From NCBI GenBank assembly GCA_050247235.1, contig JBFWUN010000001.1, forward strand, positions 120,179 to 184,178: a stretch of DNA of 64,000 bases, in the 5' to 3' direction. This document shows positions 18,556-26,928 of the stretch, in pieces; the stretch's first letter is position 1, and every line of letters begins with the position of its first letter. The notes beneath the pieces were generated by a model. That model was not told the origin of the DNA, ran no database searches, and worked only from the letters and a program-made list of their open reading frames with translations. A program made the translations under genes and the position numbers. The stretch is from CAIKBL01 sp050247235. Lineage in GTDB: Bacteria > Pseudomonadota > Gammaproteobacteria > Ga0077536.

Positions 18556-19347
18556 TCAGTGGGCGTGACCCGTTACCGCGCCGGGCTGCACCAGGCCGGG
18601 CACGGTGGCCGGCGCCACCGCCACCCAGACTCCCAGCACCACCAGCCCCAGCGCGAGCCCGCGTGCGTAGCCGCGCCCCACCGGCAGCACTTTCTCCGCG
18701 AACATCGCGAGTGCGAGCAGGGTCATCCAGTAGAGGCTCATGATGCCGAGCGCGAAGAGCACCAGCATCAGCGACCAGCAGCAGCCGATGCAGTACGCCC
18801 CGTGCGCGAGGCCCATGCGCAGCGCGCCGCGAAGCCCGGGACGCCAGTGCTGCACGAAGAACGCGAACGGCGAGATGCAGTGATCGAGGCAGGCCTGCTT
18901 CCAGCGCGAGACCTGGTAGAGCCCGGCAATCGCGAGCACTGTGCCCGTCGTCTCCGGTCCCCACGCATCCCAGGCGAGCACGGGCGCGAACACCGCACGC
19001 AGGCCACGGTCTCCGAGCCACGCCAGCGCGCCGAAGCCGCCCCAGCACAACAGGTAGCCGCCGAGGAAGAAGATGACCGCCAGCGCGGGCCGCGTGGCTT
19101 CCGTACGCGCGAACTGCGCGAACGCGAGCGTGAAGCGCAGCTCAGCGGGCAGCATCATCGCCGCCATCATGACCGTCCAGCTGACCAGGAACCCGGCGAA
19201 ACCGCCGAGCGGCGTGCCGGGTCCGGCATCCATGCCGCCCATCAGTCGCGCGGTCAGGATCCAGCAGACCAGCGTGACCCCGGTGAGTCCCGCAATCACC
19301 GCGGCCGGTCCGCGCGGGCCGCGCGCGGCGGCGGCCGTCCCGCTCAC
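18556..19347 (-). CDS. DUF2182 integral membrane protein (predicted metal-binding)
   Basis: The protein has 263 residues and about six or seven membrane segments, among them TVMMAAMMLPAELRFTLAF and GTVLAIAGLYQ. It belongs to the DUF2182 family, described as a predicted metal-binding membrane protein. Conserved His/Cys positions are visible in QACLDHCISPF and in HGAYCIGCCWSLM, candidate metal ligands. The start is a GTG whose last two bases belong to the stop codon of the upstream DUF1326 gene (GTGA overlap), so the pair is translationally coupled. DUF1326 and DUF2182 genes are neighbours in many proteobacteria. The biochemical role is not established; metal handling in the membrane is inferred from the Cys/His pattern. 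Confidence 0.85.
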   Translation of the reverse strand: MSGTAAAARGPRGPAAVIAGLTGVTLVCWILTARLMGGMDAGPGTPLGGFAGFLVSWTVMMAAMMLPAELRFTLAFAQFARTEATRPALAVIFFLGGYLLCWGGFGALAWLGDRGLRAVFAPVLAWDAWGPETTGTVLAIAGLYQVSRWKQACLDHCISPFAFFVQHWRPGLRGALRMGLAHGAYCIGCCWSLMLVLFALGIMSLYWMTLLALAMFAEKVLPVGRGYARGLALGLVVLGVWVAVAPATVPGLVQPGAVTGHAH

Positions 19348-19991
19348 GCCCGATCCGGCCCGCTCCAGGCGAACGGCAGGTGCTTGCTGGAGCGCCCGGC
19401 CACGTAATCCTGCCGGAAGCCAAAGGCCTCCCAGAACGCCTCCGTGCTGCTGCCCCACGTGGCCACCGTGCCGGACGGCCCGACCTCGCTGCCCGGCGGG
19501 TTGATCGTCTGCACGCGCCGCGCCGGGTCCGCGGTGGGTCCGGTCAGGGCGGCAGCGCCGGCGCGCACGTGGCCGGGGATCTCGACCCGCCAGTGCGCGA
19601 GTTCACCGTCGAGCGAAAACGAGATCGGGGCGACCGTCTTGCCGCGGATGCGCTTGATCATGCGCGCGAGCCCCGCCATCCAGCCGCCTGCCTGGCCACT
19701 CCAGATCATCTCCAGCGCCTCCTGCTGACGCACGTCGGCCGCGGCGTCCAGGAACACGCCGGCCTCCCAGTCCGCGGTGCCGGCCCAGGCGTTGCCGGTG
19801 AAGCGTGATACCAGCACCACGTTCAGCCCGGCGAGCGGGACATCGCCGTAGCGACCTTCACGCACGTGGTACGCGAGCACGCCTTCGCAGTAGTTGTCCG
19901 TGGGGGCCTGCGCGAATTCGCACGGACAGGGGATGTTGCAGCTGCAGACATCGAACCAGTCACCCGTGACGTGCCACTGGGGAATGCTCAT
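19344..19991 (-). CDS. DUF1326 domain protein
   Basis: This 215-residue soluble protein belongs to the DUF1326 family of unknown function. A cysteine-rich N-terminal motif, CSCNIPCPCEF, is the family hallmark and could bind metal; the rest is predicted alpha/beta. The ATG at 19991 has a Shine-Dalgarno GGAG eight bases upstream. It is the first gene of a two-gene leftward unit with the DUF2182 membrane protein, whose start overlaps its stop by four bases. The 233 bp upstream are shared with the divergent acnA and contain the short dyad GTTGT/ACAAC around 20145-20160. I do not assign a reaction. Confidence 0.85.
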   Translation of the reverse strand: MSIPQWHVTGDWFDVCSCNIPCPCEFAQAPTDNYCEGVLAYHVREGRYGDVPLAGLNVVLVSRFTGNAWAGTADWEAGVFLDAAADVRQQEALEMIWSGQAGGWMAGLARMIKRIRGKTVAPISFSLDGELAHWRVEIPGHVRAGAAALTGPTADPARRVQTINPPGSEVGPSGTVATWGSSTEAFWEAFGFRQDYVAGRSSKHLPFAWSGPDRA

Positions 19992-20224
19992 GGTCGATCT
20001 CCGGGGTGGGGCTGAGCGGGAGCTTTGCGCCGCGCGACGCCGCATGTCAATGACCGCGGCGCCCCGCCGGAACCGGGCGTGGGACCGTGTGCACGTCCGG
20101 CTGACCCCACGTCCGCGCATACGCCGCCTGGCCGGACGCGGCGGGTTGTGCACTACAACACCCAGGGGTCTTCGCCGATAATACAGGCCTGATTTTCCAC
20201 CCCAGCCCAGACTCGGGAGTTCCG

Positions 20225-22882
20225 ATGACCAACAGCTTCAACGCGCGCGCCGCCCTGAAAGTCGGCGCCAAGGAATACCAGTACTACAGCCTCAAGGCGC
20301 TCGAGCCCCAGTTCAATCTGTCCCGCCTCCCCTACTCCTACAAGATCCTGCTCGAGAACCTGCTGCGTCACGAGGACGGCGCCAACACGACCAAGGCGGA
20401 CATCGAGGCGCTGGCCGGCGCGAACCTGCAGAAGCTGCCCGCCAAGGACATCAACTTCACGCCGGCGCGCGTGGTGCTGCAGGACTTCACGGGCGTGCCG
20501 TGCGTGGTGGACCTCGCGGCGATGCGTGACGCCATCCGCAAGCTCGGCGGGGATGCGGCCAAGGTCAACCCGCTGTGCCCGGTGGAGCTCGTGATCGATC
20601 ACTCGGTGATGATCGATCACTACGGTTCGAAGGACGCGCTGGACCTGAACGCCAAGGTCGAATTCCAGCGCAACGAGGAACGCTACACGTTCCTGCGCTG
20701 GGGCCAGGAAGCGCTCAAGAACTTCAAGGCGGTGCCGCCCGACACCGGCATCGTGCACCAGGTCAACATCGAATACCTCGCGCGGGTGGTGTTCGACAAC
20801 GCAGGACTGCTTTACCCCGACAGCTGCTTCGGCACCGACAGCCACACGACGATGGTCAATGGCATCGGGGTGCTCGGCTGGGGTGTCGGCGGGATCGAGG
20901 CGGAAGCCGCGATGCTCGGCCAGCCGTCGTCGATGCTGATGCCGGAAGTCATCGGCGTGCGCGTGACCGGCAGGCTCGCCGAGGGCGCCACCGCGACGGA
21001 TCTCGTGCTGACCGTCACCGAGATGCTGCGCAAGCGCGGCGTCGTCGAGAAATTCGTGGAGTTCTTCGGCCCCGGGCTTGCCAACCTGTCGGCGTCTGAC
21101 CGCAACACCATCGCGAACATGGGCCCGGAGTACGGCGCGACCTGCGGCATCTTCCCGATTGACGAGGAGACTTTGAACTACCTGCGCCTGACCGGCCGCA
21201 GCGAAGACCAGATCGCAGTGGTGAAAGCGTACGCGCAGGCCCAGGGCATGTGGTGGACACCGGATTCTCCGGAAGCCGAGTACACCGACGTGCTCGCGCT
21301 CGACCTCGGTTCCATCGGGCCGTCGCTCGCCGGCCCGAAGCGACCGCAGGACCGCGTGCTGCTGTCGGACGTGAAAGCCAATTTCCGGTCGGCCTTCGAA
21401 GCCGAGCAGAAAATGCGCCCTTCGTCGGGCCCGGCCAAGGTCACCGATCGTGGCCAGACGTTCGACCTGAAGGACGGCGCGGTGGTGATCGCGGCGATCA
21501 CGTCGTGCACCAATACGTCCAACCCGAGCGTGCTGATCGGCGCGGGCCTGCTCGCCCGCAAGGCGCGCGCGCTGGGCCTGAAAGCGCAGCCATGGGTCAA
21601 GACCTCGCTCGCGCCGGGTTCGAAGGCCGTCACCGAGTACCTTGCGAAGGCCGGGCTGATCGAAGACCTGGAGCATCTTGGCTTCCATGTCGCGGCGTAC
21701 GGCTGCACTACCTGCATCGGCAATTCCGGCCCGTTGAACGAGCCCATCGGCAAGGCCATCCAGGACCACAAGCTCAGCGTGTCTGCCGTGCTGTCCGGCA
21801 ACCGCAATTTCGAGGGCCGGGTGCACCAGGACGTGCGCATGAACTACCTTGCGTCGCCGCCGCTCGTCGTCGCGTACGCGATCGCGGGCACCACCGATAT
21901 CGACCTGACCCAGGATCCGCTCGGCAAAGGTGCCAGCGGCCAGGACGTGTACCTGAAGGACATCTGGCCGAGCAACGCCGAGATCCAGGAAGCAGTGGCA
22001 AAATCGGTTACCGCCGAACTCTTCAAGAAGAGTTACGCGGACGTCCTGAAAGGCGATGCGCGCTGGCAGGGCATCAAGGTCACGAAGTCCGAAACCTACC
22101 CGTGGGATGCGAAGAGCACCTACATCCAGAATCCGCCGTACTTCGAAGGCATGACCATGACGCCGCCGGGCATCCAGCCAATCAAGGGTGCGCGCGTGCT
22201 GGCGGTGCTCGGTGACTCGATCACCACCGATCACATCTCACCCGCCGGCGACATCAAGCTGGACGGCCCGGCCGGCAAGTACCTTGCCGAGCGCGGCGTG
22301 CAGAAAGCCGACTTCAACAGTTTCGGCTCCCGCCGCGGGAACCACGAGATCATGATGCGTGGCACGTTTGCGAACACGCGCATCAAGAACGCGATGACGC
22401 CGGGGGTCGAAGGCGGCGTGTCCCGCGTCATCAACGGCAGCGGCGGACCGGTGGAACCGATCTACGACGTCGCGATGAAGTACGCCGAGAAGCAGGTGCC
22501 GCTGGTGGTCCTGGCCGGCAAGGAATACGGCACGGGCTCGAGCCGTGACTGGGCCGCGAAGGGCACCATTCTCCTGGGCGTCAAGGCTGTGATCTCGGAG
22601 AGCTTCGAACGCATCCACCGCGCGAACCTCGTTGGCATGGGCGTGCTGCCGCTGAACTTTGCGGACGGACAGAACGCGCAGTCGCTGGGGCTGGACGGCA
22701 CCGAGGTGTTCGATTTCGAAGGGCTTGCGGAAGGCGCGAAGGAGCTGACCGTCAACGCGAAGAAGGCGGACGGCAGGACGGTCACGTTCAAGGCCAGGGT
22801 ACGCATCAACACGCCGATGGAGTGGGCGTACTACGCGCACGGTGGCGTGCTGCAGTACATGCTTCGCCAGATGGCGAGCTGA
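20225..22882 (+). CDS. acnA: Aconitate hydratase A
   Basis: AcnA is the [4Fe-4S] enzyme interconverting citrate and isocitrate in the TCA cycle. The 885 residues match the AcnA/IRP type. Cluster-ligating cysteines are in TSCTNTSNPSV and YGCTTCIGNSGPL, and the swivelling C-terminal domain contains VLAGKEYGTGSSRDWAAKG with the active-site arginine and serines. A strong intrinsic terminator follows at 22905-22930. The last 126 codons and the terminator belong to a 429 bp direct repeat whose second copy lies 2.8 kb downstream, with a restriction-modification unit between them. The full-length gene is intact despite the insertion. Confidence 0.97.
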   Translation: MTNSFNARAALKVGAKEYQYYSLKALEPQFNLSRLPYSYKILLENLLRHEDGANTTKADIEALAGANLQKLPAKDINFTPARVVLQDFTGVPCVVDLAAMRDAIRKLGGDAAKVNPLCPVELVIDHSVMIDHYGSKDALDLNAKVEFQRNEERYTFLRWGQEALKNFKAVPPDTGIVHQVNIEYLARVVFDNAGLLYPDSCFGTDSHTTMVNGIGVLGWGVGGIEAEAAMLGQPSSMLMPEVIGVRVTGRLAEGATATDLVLTVTEMLRKRGVVEKFVEFFGPGLANLSASDRNTIANMGPEYGATCGIFPIDEETLNYLRLTGRSEDQIAVVKAYAQAQGMWWTPDSPEAEYTDVLALDLGSIGPSLAGPKRPQDRVLLSDVKANFRSAFEAEQKMRPSSGPAKVTDRGQTFDLKDGAVVIAAITSCTNTSNPSVLIGAGLLARKARALGLKAQPWVKTSLAPGSKAVTEYLAKAGLIEDLEHLGFHVAAYGCTTCIGNSGPLNEPIGKAIQDHKLSVSAVLSGNRNFEGRVHQDVRMNYLASPPLVVAYAIAGTTDIDLTQDPLGKGASGQDVYLKDIWPSNAEIQEAVAKSVTAELFKKSYADVLKGDARWQGIKVTKSETYPWDAKSTYIQNPPYFEGMTMTPPGIQPIKGARVLAVLGDSITTDHISPAGDIKLDGPAGKYLAERGVQKADFNSFGSRRGNHEIMMRGTFANTRIKNAMTPGVEGGVSRVINGSGGPVEPIYDVAMKYAEKQVPLVVLAGKEYGTGSSRDWAAKGTILLGVKAVISESFERIHRANLVGMGVLPLNFADGQNAQSLGLDGTEVFDFEGLAEGAKELTVNAKKADGRTVTFKARVRINTPMEWAYYAHGGVLQYMLRQMAS

Positions 22883-22930
22883 GCTCGGCGCACATGCGAG
22901 AGAAAACCCGGCGCGAGCCGGGTTTTTTTT
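22502..22930 (+). repeat. 429 bp direct repeat, left copy (acnA 3' end plus terminator)
   Basis: This segment, from codon 760 of acnA through the terminator T-run, is repeated at 25298-25726. I found no differences when reading the two copies side by side. The flanks differ on both sides, so the repeat ends sharply at a codon inside acnA and at the end of the T-run. It forms the left border of the restriction-modification island. Perfect identity suggests a recent event or ongoing recombination between the copies. Confidence 0.93.
22905..22930 (+). terminator. Intrinsic terminator of acnA
   Basis: An 8 bp GC-rich stem (AACCCGGC / GCCGGGTT) with a four-base loop is followed by a run of eight T, 22 bp after the acnA stop. 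It is a textbook rho-independent terminator and is duplicated at 25701-25726. Confidence 0.92.
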
Positions 22931-23001
22931 ACTTGTCCCGTTTACGCTTCCTCGTCACGTACAAGTGGCTAGATGCAAACAATCGAATAACTCAACCCTC
23001 A

Positions 23002-24018
23002 TCAGACAGTTCCACGTTCAAGCTCGGCAGTGATGCCATGCAATCCTTTGTCCTTGATGATCCCCAGGAATCTTTGCAAGGGCGTCATGTCATGCCTGAG
23101 CGAAAAGTGCATATTCAACTCAGCCCCGGCGTAGTTACGGGCAAATGACTTTACGCGCACGGCGAAAACTCGTTCGAAAAGCTTCTCACGCAGGATTTGA
23201 TTGGCGCGGCGAGCGGACAGGACATACCAGCAAGCGGCGGCAACTTCGCTTCGAAGCCGGGTCACGACCTGGACGAAAGGCTCAGTAGTTGAATCGAGCA
23301 GGTGTTCGACGACGCGCTCTTCGAGCTTGCGCTTTCTTTTGATTTCCTTGGAAGCGTATGCGAGTGCGATTAATCCGACCCATGGACGAGGGATCTGTTT
23401 TCCAACTTCGGTAGCGGCAATTGGGCAATCTATCACCACCCAGAGATAGGGTAAGACCTCCTGTTCTTGCTTTTGCAGCCCGTGGTGGATCTTGTAGGTC
23501 GCCAACGGAAAGCAGTCTTCCGGTTCGAGGTTCACCATGTCGCTAGCGTTTCGGAAGCGGGCGCCGTGGAGCTTGATGTTTATTCGGAAAACCTGGCGCC
23601 GCCCTCCGTTGAGTACTCGGTAGTCGGTGTCGTTGCGCGCGCTTCGATCATCTTCTAGGGTCAGTTCGGTAGTACCAATCACGGTGCGGTAGATGTGTTC
23701 AAATGCTTGCTCGGCGAGGTTACCTAGTAACAGTTGGCCAAGCATGGTTTCGGCACGGGTGACGAGCTTTTCAGATAGCGCGCTACCCTGGGCGAGTCCA
23801 ACTGCCAGCTGCAGGGCGTCGGGTGCATCAAGTAGGGCAGCAATTTTCTTGGCGCGCGCCGCCAATCGGCGATTCGGTTGATCGATGATTGGTTCGGCAA
23901 CCTGCTGCGTCCGCCGGCATTCGATGAACTCGGCCAACAGTCCGAACGGCTCAGGCAGGTCGGTCTCGGCGTACAACAAGCGCACTAACGATACAAGCGT
24001 GTCTACCGACGGAATCAT
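23002..24018 (-). CDS. Type II restriction endonuclease (putative, PD-(D/E)XK type)
   Basis: The 338-residue protein is assigned as the endonuclease mainly from context: its ATG overlaps the TGA of the methyltransferase by one base (TGATG). The sequence fits a PD-(D/E)XK nuclease: an acidic helix LAEQAFEHIY (residues 101-110), acidic residues around NDTDYR (129-134), then RINIKLHG (145-152) supplying the lysine. I do not recognise a named restriction enzyme and cannot predict the cut site. It is far longer than R.PvuII (157 residues), although the partner methyltransferase resembles M.PvuII. Base composition is AT-richer than the host. The start at 24018 is preferred over the upstream ATG at 24087, which lies inside the methyltransferase gene. 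Confidence 0.78.
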   Translation of the reverse strand: MIPSVDTLVSLVRLLYAETDLPEPFGLLAEFIECRRTQQVAEPIIDQPNRRLAARAKKIAALLDAPDALQLAVGLAQGSALSEKLVTRAETMLGQLLLGNLAEQAFEHIYRTVIGTTELTLEDDRSARNDTDYRVLNGGRRQVFRINIKLHGARFRNASDMVNLEPEDCFPLATYKIHHGLQKQEQEVLPYLWVVIDCPIAATEVGKQIPRPWVGLIALAYASKEIKRKRKLEERVVEHLLDSTTEPFVQVVTRLRSEVAAACWYVLSARRANQILREKLFERVFAVRVKSFARNYAGAELNMHFSLRHDMTPLQRFLGIIKDKGLHGITAELERGTV

Positions 24019-25046
24019 CACAAGGTATCGGCGAAGCGGAGCTGAGAATTCTCGACGTAACGCGGTTCCAGCTCGAAGCCGAGCCACCGGCGATTGAGCG
24101 CTTCGGCGACAGCCCCAGTGGTATTACTCCCGGCGAAGGGATCGAGCACGACGTCGTACTCGTCAGTCAAGAAGCGAGTGTAGAACTCGGGCAACGCGGC
24201 TGGGAAGCGGGCCGGATGCGCTTTCTGTTTGGTATCGAGGCAACGCCTGATATAGGCGCTGTTGCTCTCATTGTTGCCACGTTCCAGCAGGTTTGGAGGG
24301 ATCGCGCCGCCTTGATCCAGTTGAAACTTGCCGGTGATGTTGTGGCCGCTCGGGCGTTGTTTGGCTTTGTAGCCCTTAACCAACAGTCGCTTCATATCGG
24401 GGCTGTACTCAGTAAGCACGTTGCGGTTATTGGCTTTTGGAAATGGGGACTTGCTAAGCCACCAAACATACTCGACCGAATCCTTAATGCGGACGCGGCG
24501 AACATTAACCCACTCGGCCGGAGTCGGAAGTTTGGCCGGGTTGTACCAGAAGCATTCTTGCGCTAGATGAAAGCCAAGATCGTCACATAGGGCAAGCAAC
24601 AAACGATAGTGGTAAAGCGAGCGCGTCGGCGAGCCGGCATTGTAGCTACCACCGATGTTGAGCACGAAGCTGCCGTCTGCAGTCAGTATTCGCTGGATCT
24701 GCTCGGCAAAAGGCAAGAACCATTTTACGTAGCCTGCTTTATCAACATTTCCGTACTCCTTCTTGAAATGCAGGGCGTAAGGTGGCGAAGTGATGACGAG
24801 ATTCACGCAGCCTGCCGGTAACTGCTGCATAAGTTTGGCCGAGTCACCCTGTACCATGGCACCCAGCTCGGTTCGATAACGAGGCGTGGTCGTCAGTAGG
24901 TCGCCGACATGGCGGTCGCGTGCGGGCCGGTTCGTGACAGACATGAAACGTTCGTGGCGATCATGTTGAACGAGGGTAGTCGCCGAAGATGACTTGTTGC
25001 GCTGGGAGCGAAGTTGCGCGCGAATATTGTTGCGGTTGACGGCCAT
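24018..25046 (-). CDS. Type II DNA methyltransferase, M.PvuII-like beta class (likely N4-cytosine)
   Basis: The 342-residue enzyme transfers a methyl group from SAM to protect host DNA. Catalytic motif IV is TSPPYAL (around residues 85-91). The SAM-binding motif I region DPFAGSNTTG lies near the C-terminus. This order, catalytic motif before SAM motif, defines the beta class, and SPPY is typical of N4-cytosine and some N6-adenine enzymes. Segments such as KEYGNVDKAGYVKWFLPFA, LPTPAEWVNVRR and AHPARFPAALPEF match the M.PvuII family as I recall it. About 45 extra N-terminal residues precede the family core. AAGGA before the ATG at 25046 supports the start. The endonuclease gene follows with a one-base overlap. 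The recognition sequence is unknown. Confidence 0.9.
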   Translation of the reverse strand: MAVNRNNIRAQLRSQRNKSSSATTLVQHDRHERFMSVTNRPARDRHVGDLLTTTPRYRTELGAMVQGDSAKLMQQLPAGCVNLVITSPPYALHFKKEYGNVDKAGYVKWFLPFAEQIQRILTADGSFVLNIGGSYNAGSPTRSLYHYRLLLALCDDLGFHLAQECFWYNPAKLPTPAEWVNVRRVRIKDSVEYVWWLSKSPFPKANNRNVLTEYSPDMKRLLVKGYKAKQRPSGHNITGKFQLDQGGAIPPNLLERGNNESNSAYIRRCLDTKQKAHPARFPAALPEFYTRFLTDEYDVVLDPFAGSNTTGAVAEALNRRWLGFELEPRYVENSQLRFADTL

Positions 25047-25297
25047 GAGTGTCCTTAGCTGGCTTTGCGCGTGGCTCGGTCCGCGCCAACGAATGTGTTG
25101 GACTATTCGACTAGGCGCCGATTCGATTTCAGCGTCGCCTGTGAGAAGCCGGAAGAATAAACTGTCGCTTAGTACGCCGGAAGGGCCTTAGGGGTTCGCC
25201 TGGCCTATCGGCGTGTCGTCGAAACCGCCCGAAGCGGATTTCTTGACATTGATCTTCAATATCTGCATGCGTAGACAGAAGCTTCCCGAGCGCTCCT

Positions 25298-25678
25298 CTG
25301 GTGGTCCTGGCCGGCAAGGAATACGGCACGGGCTCGAGCCGTGACTGGGCCGCGAAGGGCACCATTCTCCTGGGCGTCAAGGCTGTGATCTCGGAGAGCT
25401 TCGAACGCATCCACCGCGCGAACCTCGTTGGCATGGGCGTGCTGCCGCTGAACTTTGCGGACGGACAGAACGCGCAGTCGCTGGGGCTGGACGGCACCGA
25501 GGTGTTCGATTTCGAAGGGCTTGCGGAAGGCGCGAAGGAGCTGACCGTCAACGCGAAGAAGGCGGACGGCAGGACGGTCACGTTCAAGGCCAGGGTACGC
25601 ATCAACACGCCGATGGAGTGGGCGTACTACGCGCACGGTGGCGTGCTGCAGTACATGCTTCGCCAGATGGCGAGCTGA
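25298..25678 (+). pseudogene. acnA: Truncated duplicate of the acnA 3' end
   Basis: This is an in-frame copy of the last 126 codons of aconitase, with the same stop codon but no start, ribosome binding site or N-terminal domains. It encodes the same residues as the C-terminus of the intact acnA at 20225-22882. It is the by-product of the restriction-modification insertion and should not make a functional protein. Confidence 0.92.
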
Positions 25679-25700
25679 GCTCGGCGCACATGCGAGAGAA

Positions 25701-25726
25701 AACCCGGCGCGAGCCGGGTTTTTTTT
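25701..25726 (+). terminator. Duplicated acnA terminator
   Basis: Same hairpin and T-run as at 22905-22930, carried along in the right copy of the direct repeat. It may insulate the downstream gene at 25837 from read-through. Confidence 0.85.
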
Positions 25727-25836
25727 CGTTCGCACCCGGCCAGGGCAAACCCGTTGCGGTGTCCTGCACGGCGCCCGGGTTGCGCATCGCGCGGTGTATA
25801 GTCGGTCTCCCGTTCGCTGGTGAGTGGAGACCCGTC

Positions 25837-26928
25837 ATGCAGGAATGGCCCGAGATCCGCGCGTGGCGCGTGGAGACGCGTCAGCGCCTGCTCGACGCGC
25901 GTCGTGCGTTGAGTCACGACGCGCGCCGTCGCATCCGCGACGCGCTCGTCGCCGGTCTCATGGACGCGCTCGTGCCGCGGATTCACGCGCGCCATGTGCT
26001 CGGGTTCTACTGGCCCATCAGGGGCGAGTTCGATCTGCGCGAAGTGGTCGAAGCCTGTCTCGCGCGCGGCGCCCGCGCCGCGCTGCCCGAAGTCGTGGAC
26101 AAGTCGGGGCCACTGGTGTTCCGTCCATGGGTTCCGGGATGCGCGATGAAGACAGGCGTGTGGAACATCCCGATCCCGGACACCGGGGACGTGGTGTTCC
26201 CGGACATCCTGCTGGTGCCGCTGGTCGGCTTCGACGACGCAGGTTACCGGCTCGGCTACGGCGGCGGTTACTACGACCGTACGATCGCCGCGCACCCGGG
26301 GCGACCGCTGTGTGTCGGCGTGGGCATGGCCGCGGCGCGGCTGCCCGGGATTCATCCGCAGGCGCATGACGTCCCGATGCACGCAGTACTGACCGAGGCC
26401 GGCTGGGTGCGCCCCCTGCCCACGCAGGCCCTCGACGCCGCTACGGCCGCGACATCCGCTTGTGCATCACCACCGTGCAACGCGGGCGATGCCGATCCCG
26501 CGTACATGGGCTACCTGCCGACCGACGAACTCGTCGCGTCGCTGAACGCGCTGCTCGAAGCCGAGCGCGCCGGAGCCATTGGCGTGAAAACGCTTGCTCG
26601 CGCCGATGGCCCCGGCCCTCGGCGCGCGCTGCTCGGGGCCGTCGCCGACGACGAAGCCTACTTCTGCGGCATGCTGCGCCGGCACATTCTCGCGCTCGGC
26701 GGCACACCGAGCGAACGGACCGGGGCGTTCCTCGACAAGCTGCTCGCCGTCACCGCGCCGGGACCACAACTGGAACTCCTGAACCGGGGACAGGGCTGGG
26801 TGGTGCGCCAGCTCGACGCGCTGCTTCCGCGAATCGCGAATGCAGAACTGACGCGCGATCTGCGCGACATGCGCCAGCGCCACGTCGACAACATCGCGCG
26901 TTGCGAGGAAAAGACTATGCGAACGTGA
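25837..26928 (+). CDS. 5-formyltetrahydrofolate cyclo-ligase fused to a C-terminal helical (DUF6306-like) domain
   Basis: Residues 1 to about 195 are a complete 5-formyltetrahydrofolate cyclo-ligase, which converts 5-formyl-THF to 5,10-methenyl-THF with ATP. Family motifs are FYWPIRGEFDLR and the substrate/ATP loop RLGYGGGYYDRTI. After a linker near residue 200, about 150 residues form a separate helix-rich domain (TDELVASLNALLEAERAGAI, DDEAYFCGMLRRHIL, LLNRGQGWVVRQLDALL) resembling DUF6306 or ferritin-like helical bundles; this naming is tentative. The usual enzyme is about 190-200 residues, so this is a fusion. The ATG at 25837 follows GGAGA. The 3' end overlaps the convergent monooxygenase gene by 14 bp. 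Confidence 0.85.
   Translation: MQEWPEIRAWRVETRQRLLDARRALSHDARRRIRDALVAGLMDALVPRIHARHVLGFYWPIRGEFDLREVVEACLARGARAALPEVVDKSGPLVFRPWVPGCAMKTGVWNIPIPDTGDVVFPDILLVPLVGFDDAGYRLGYGGGYYDRTIAAHPGRPLCVGVGMAAARLPGIHPQAHDVPMHAVLTEAGWVRPLPTQALDAATAATSACASPPCNAGDADPAYMGYLPTDELVASLNALLEAERAGAIGVKTLARADGPGPRRALLGAVADDEAYFCGMLRRHILALGGTPSERTGAFLDKLLAVTAPGPQLELLNRGQGWVVRQLDALLPRIANAELTRDLRDMRQRHVDNIARCEEKTMRT

Larger units (their letters stand above)
22931..25297. mobile_element. Restriction-modification island inserted with long target duplication
   Basis: This 2,367 bp block lies between two identical 429 bp copies of the acnA 3' end. It is visibly AT-richer than its surroundings and holds only a DNA methyltransferase gene and a restriction endonuclease gene, both leftward. 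No transposase, integrase or short terminal inverted repeat was seen. Insertion together with a long duplication of target sequence has been described for type II restriction-modification units. The upstream host gene stays intact, and a useless 3' fragment is left on the other side. The 250 bp to the right of the methyltransferase start should contain the promoter; I see no controller (C) gene. Confidence 0.85.
25298..25726 (+). repeat. 429 bp direct repeat, right copy
   Basis: This is the second copy of 22502-22930 and the right border of the restriction-modification island. Beyond it, at 25727, the original downstream sequence resumes toward the folate cyclo-ligase gene. Recombination between the two copies would delete the island and restore an uninterrupted acnA locus. 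Confidence 0.93.

Noticed and set aside
20153..22234. 693-codon leftward frame opposite acnA
   Set aside because: It is long but only mirrors the codon bias of acnA; its His/Arg/Val-rich sequence matches no family and it has no ribosome binding site.
25047..25297. Controller (C) gene or C-box for the RM system
   Set aside because: No small helix-turn-helix gene is present. The GACTATTCGACTA run near 25099-25112 is a direct rather than inverted repeat and does not match the C-box layout convincingly.
25301..25678. Possible stand-alone small gene at the right repeat copy
   Set aside because: It is the duplicated acnA C-terminus without a start region, so it is listed as a pseudogene.
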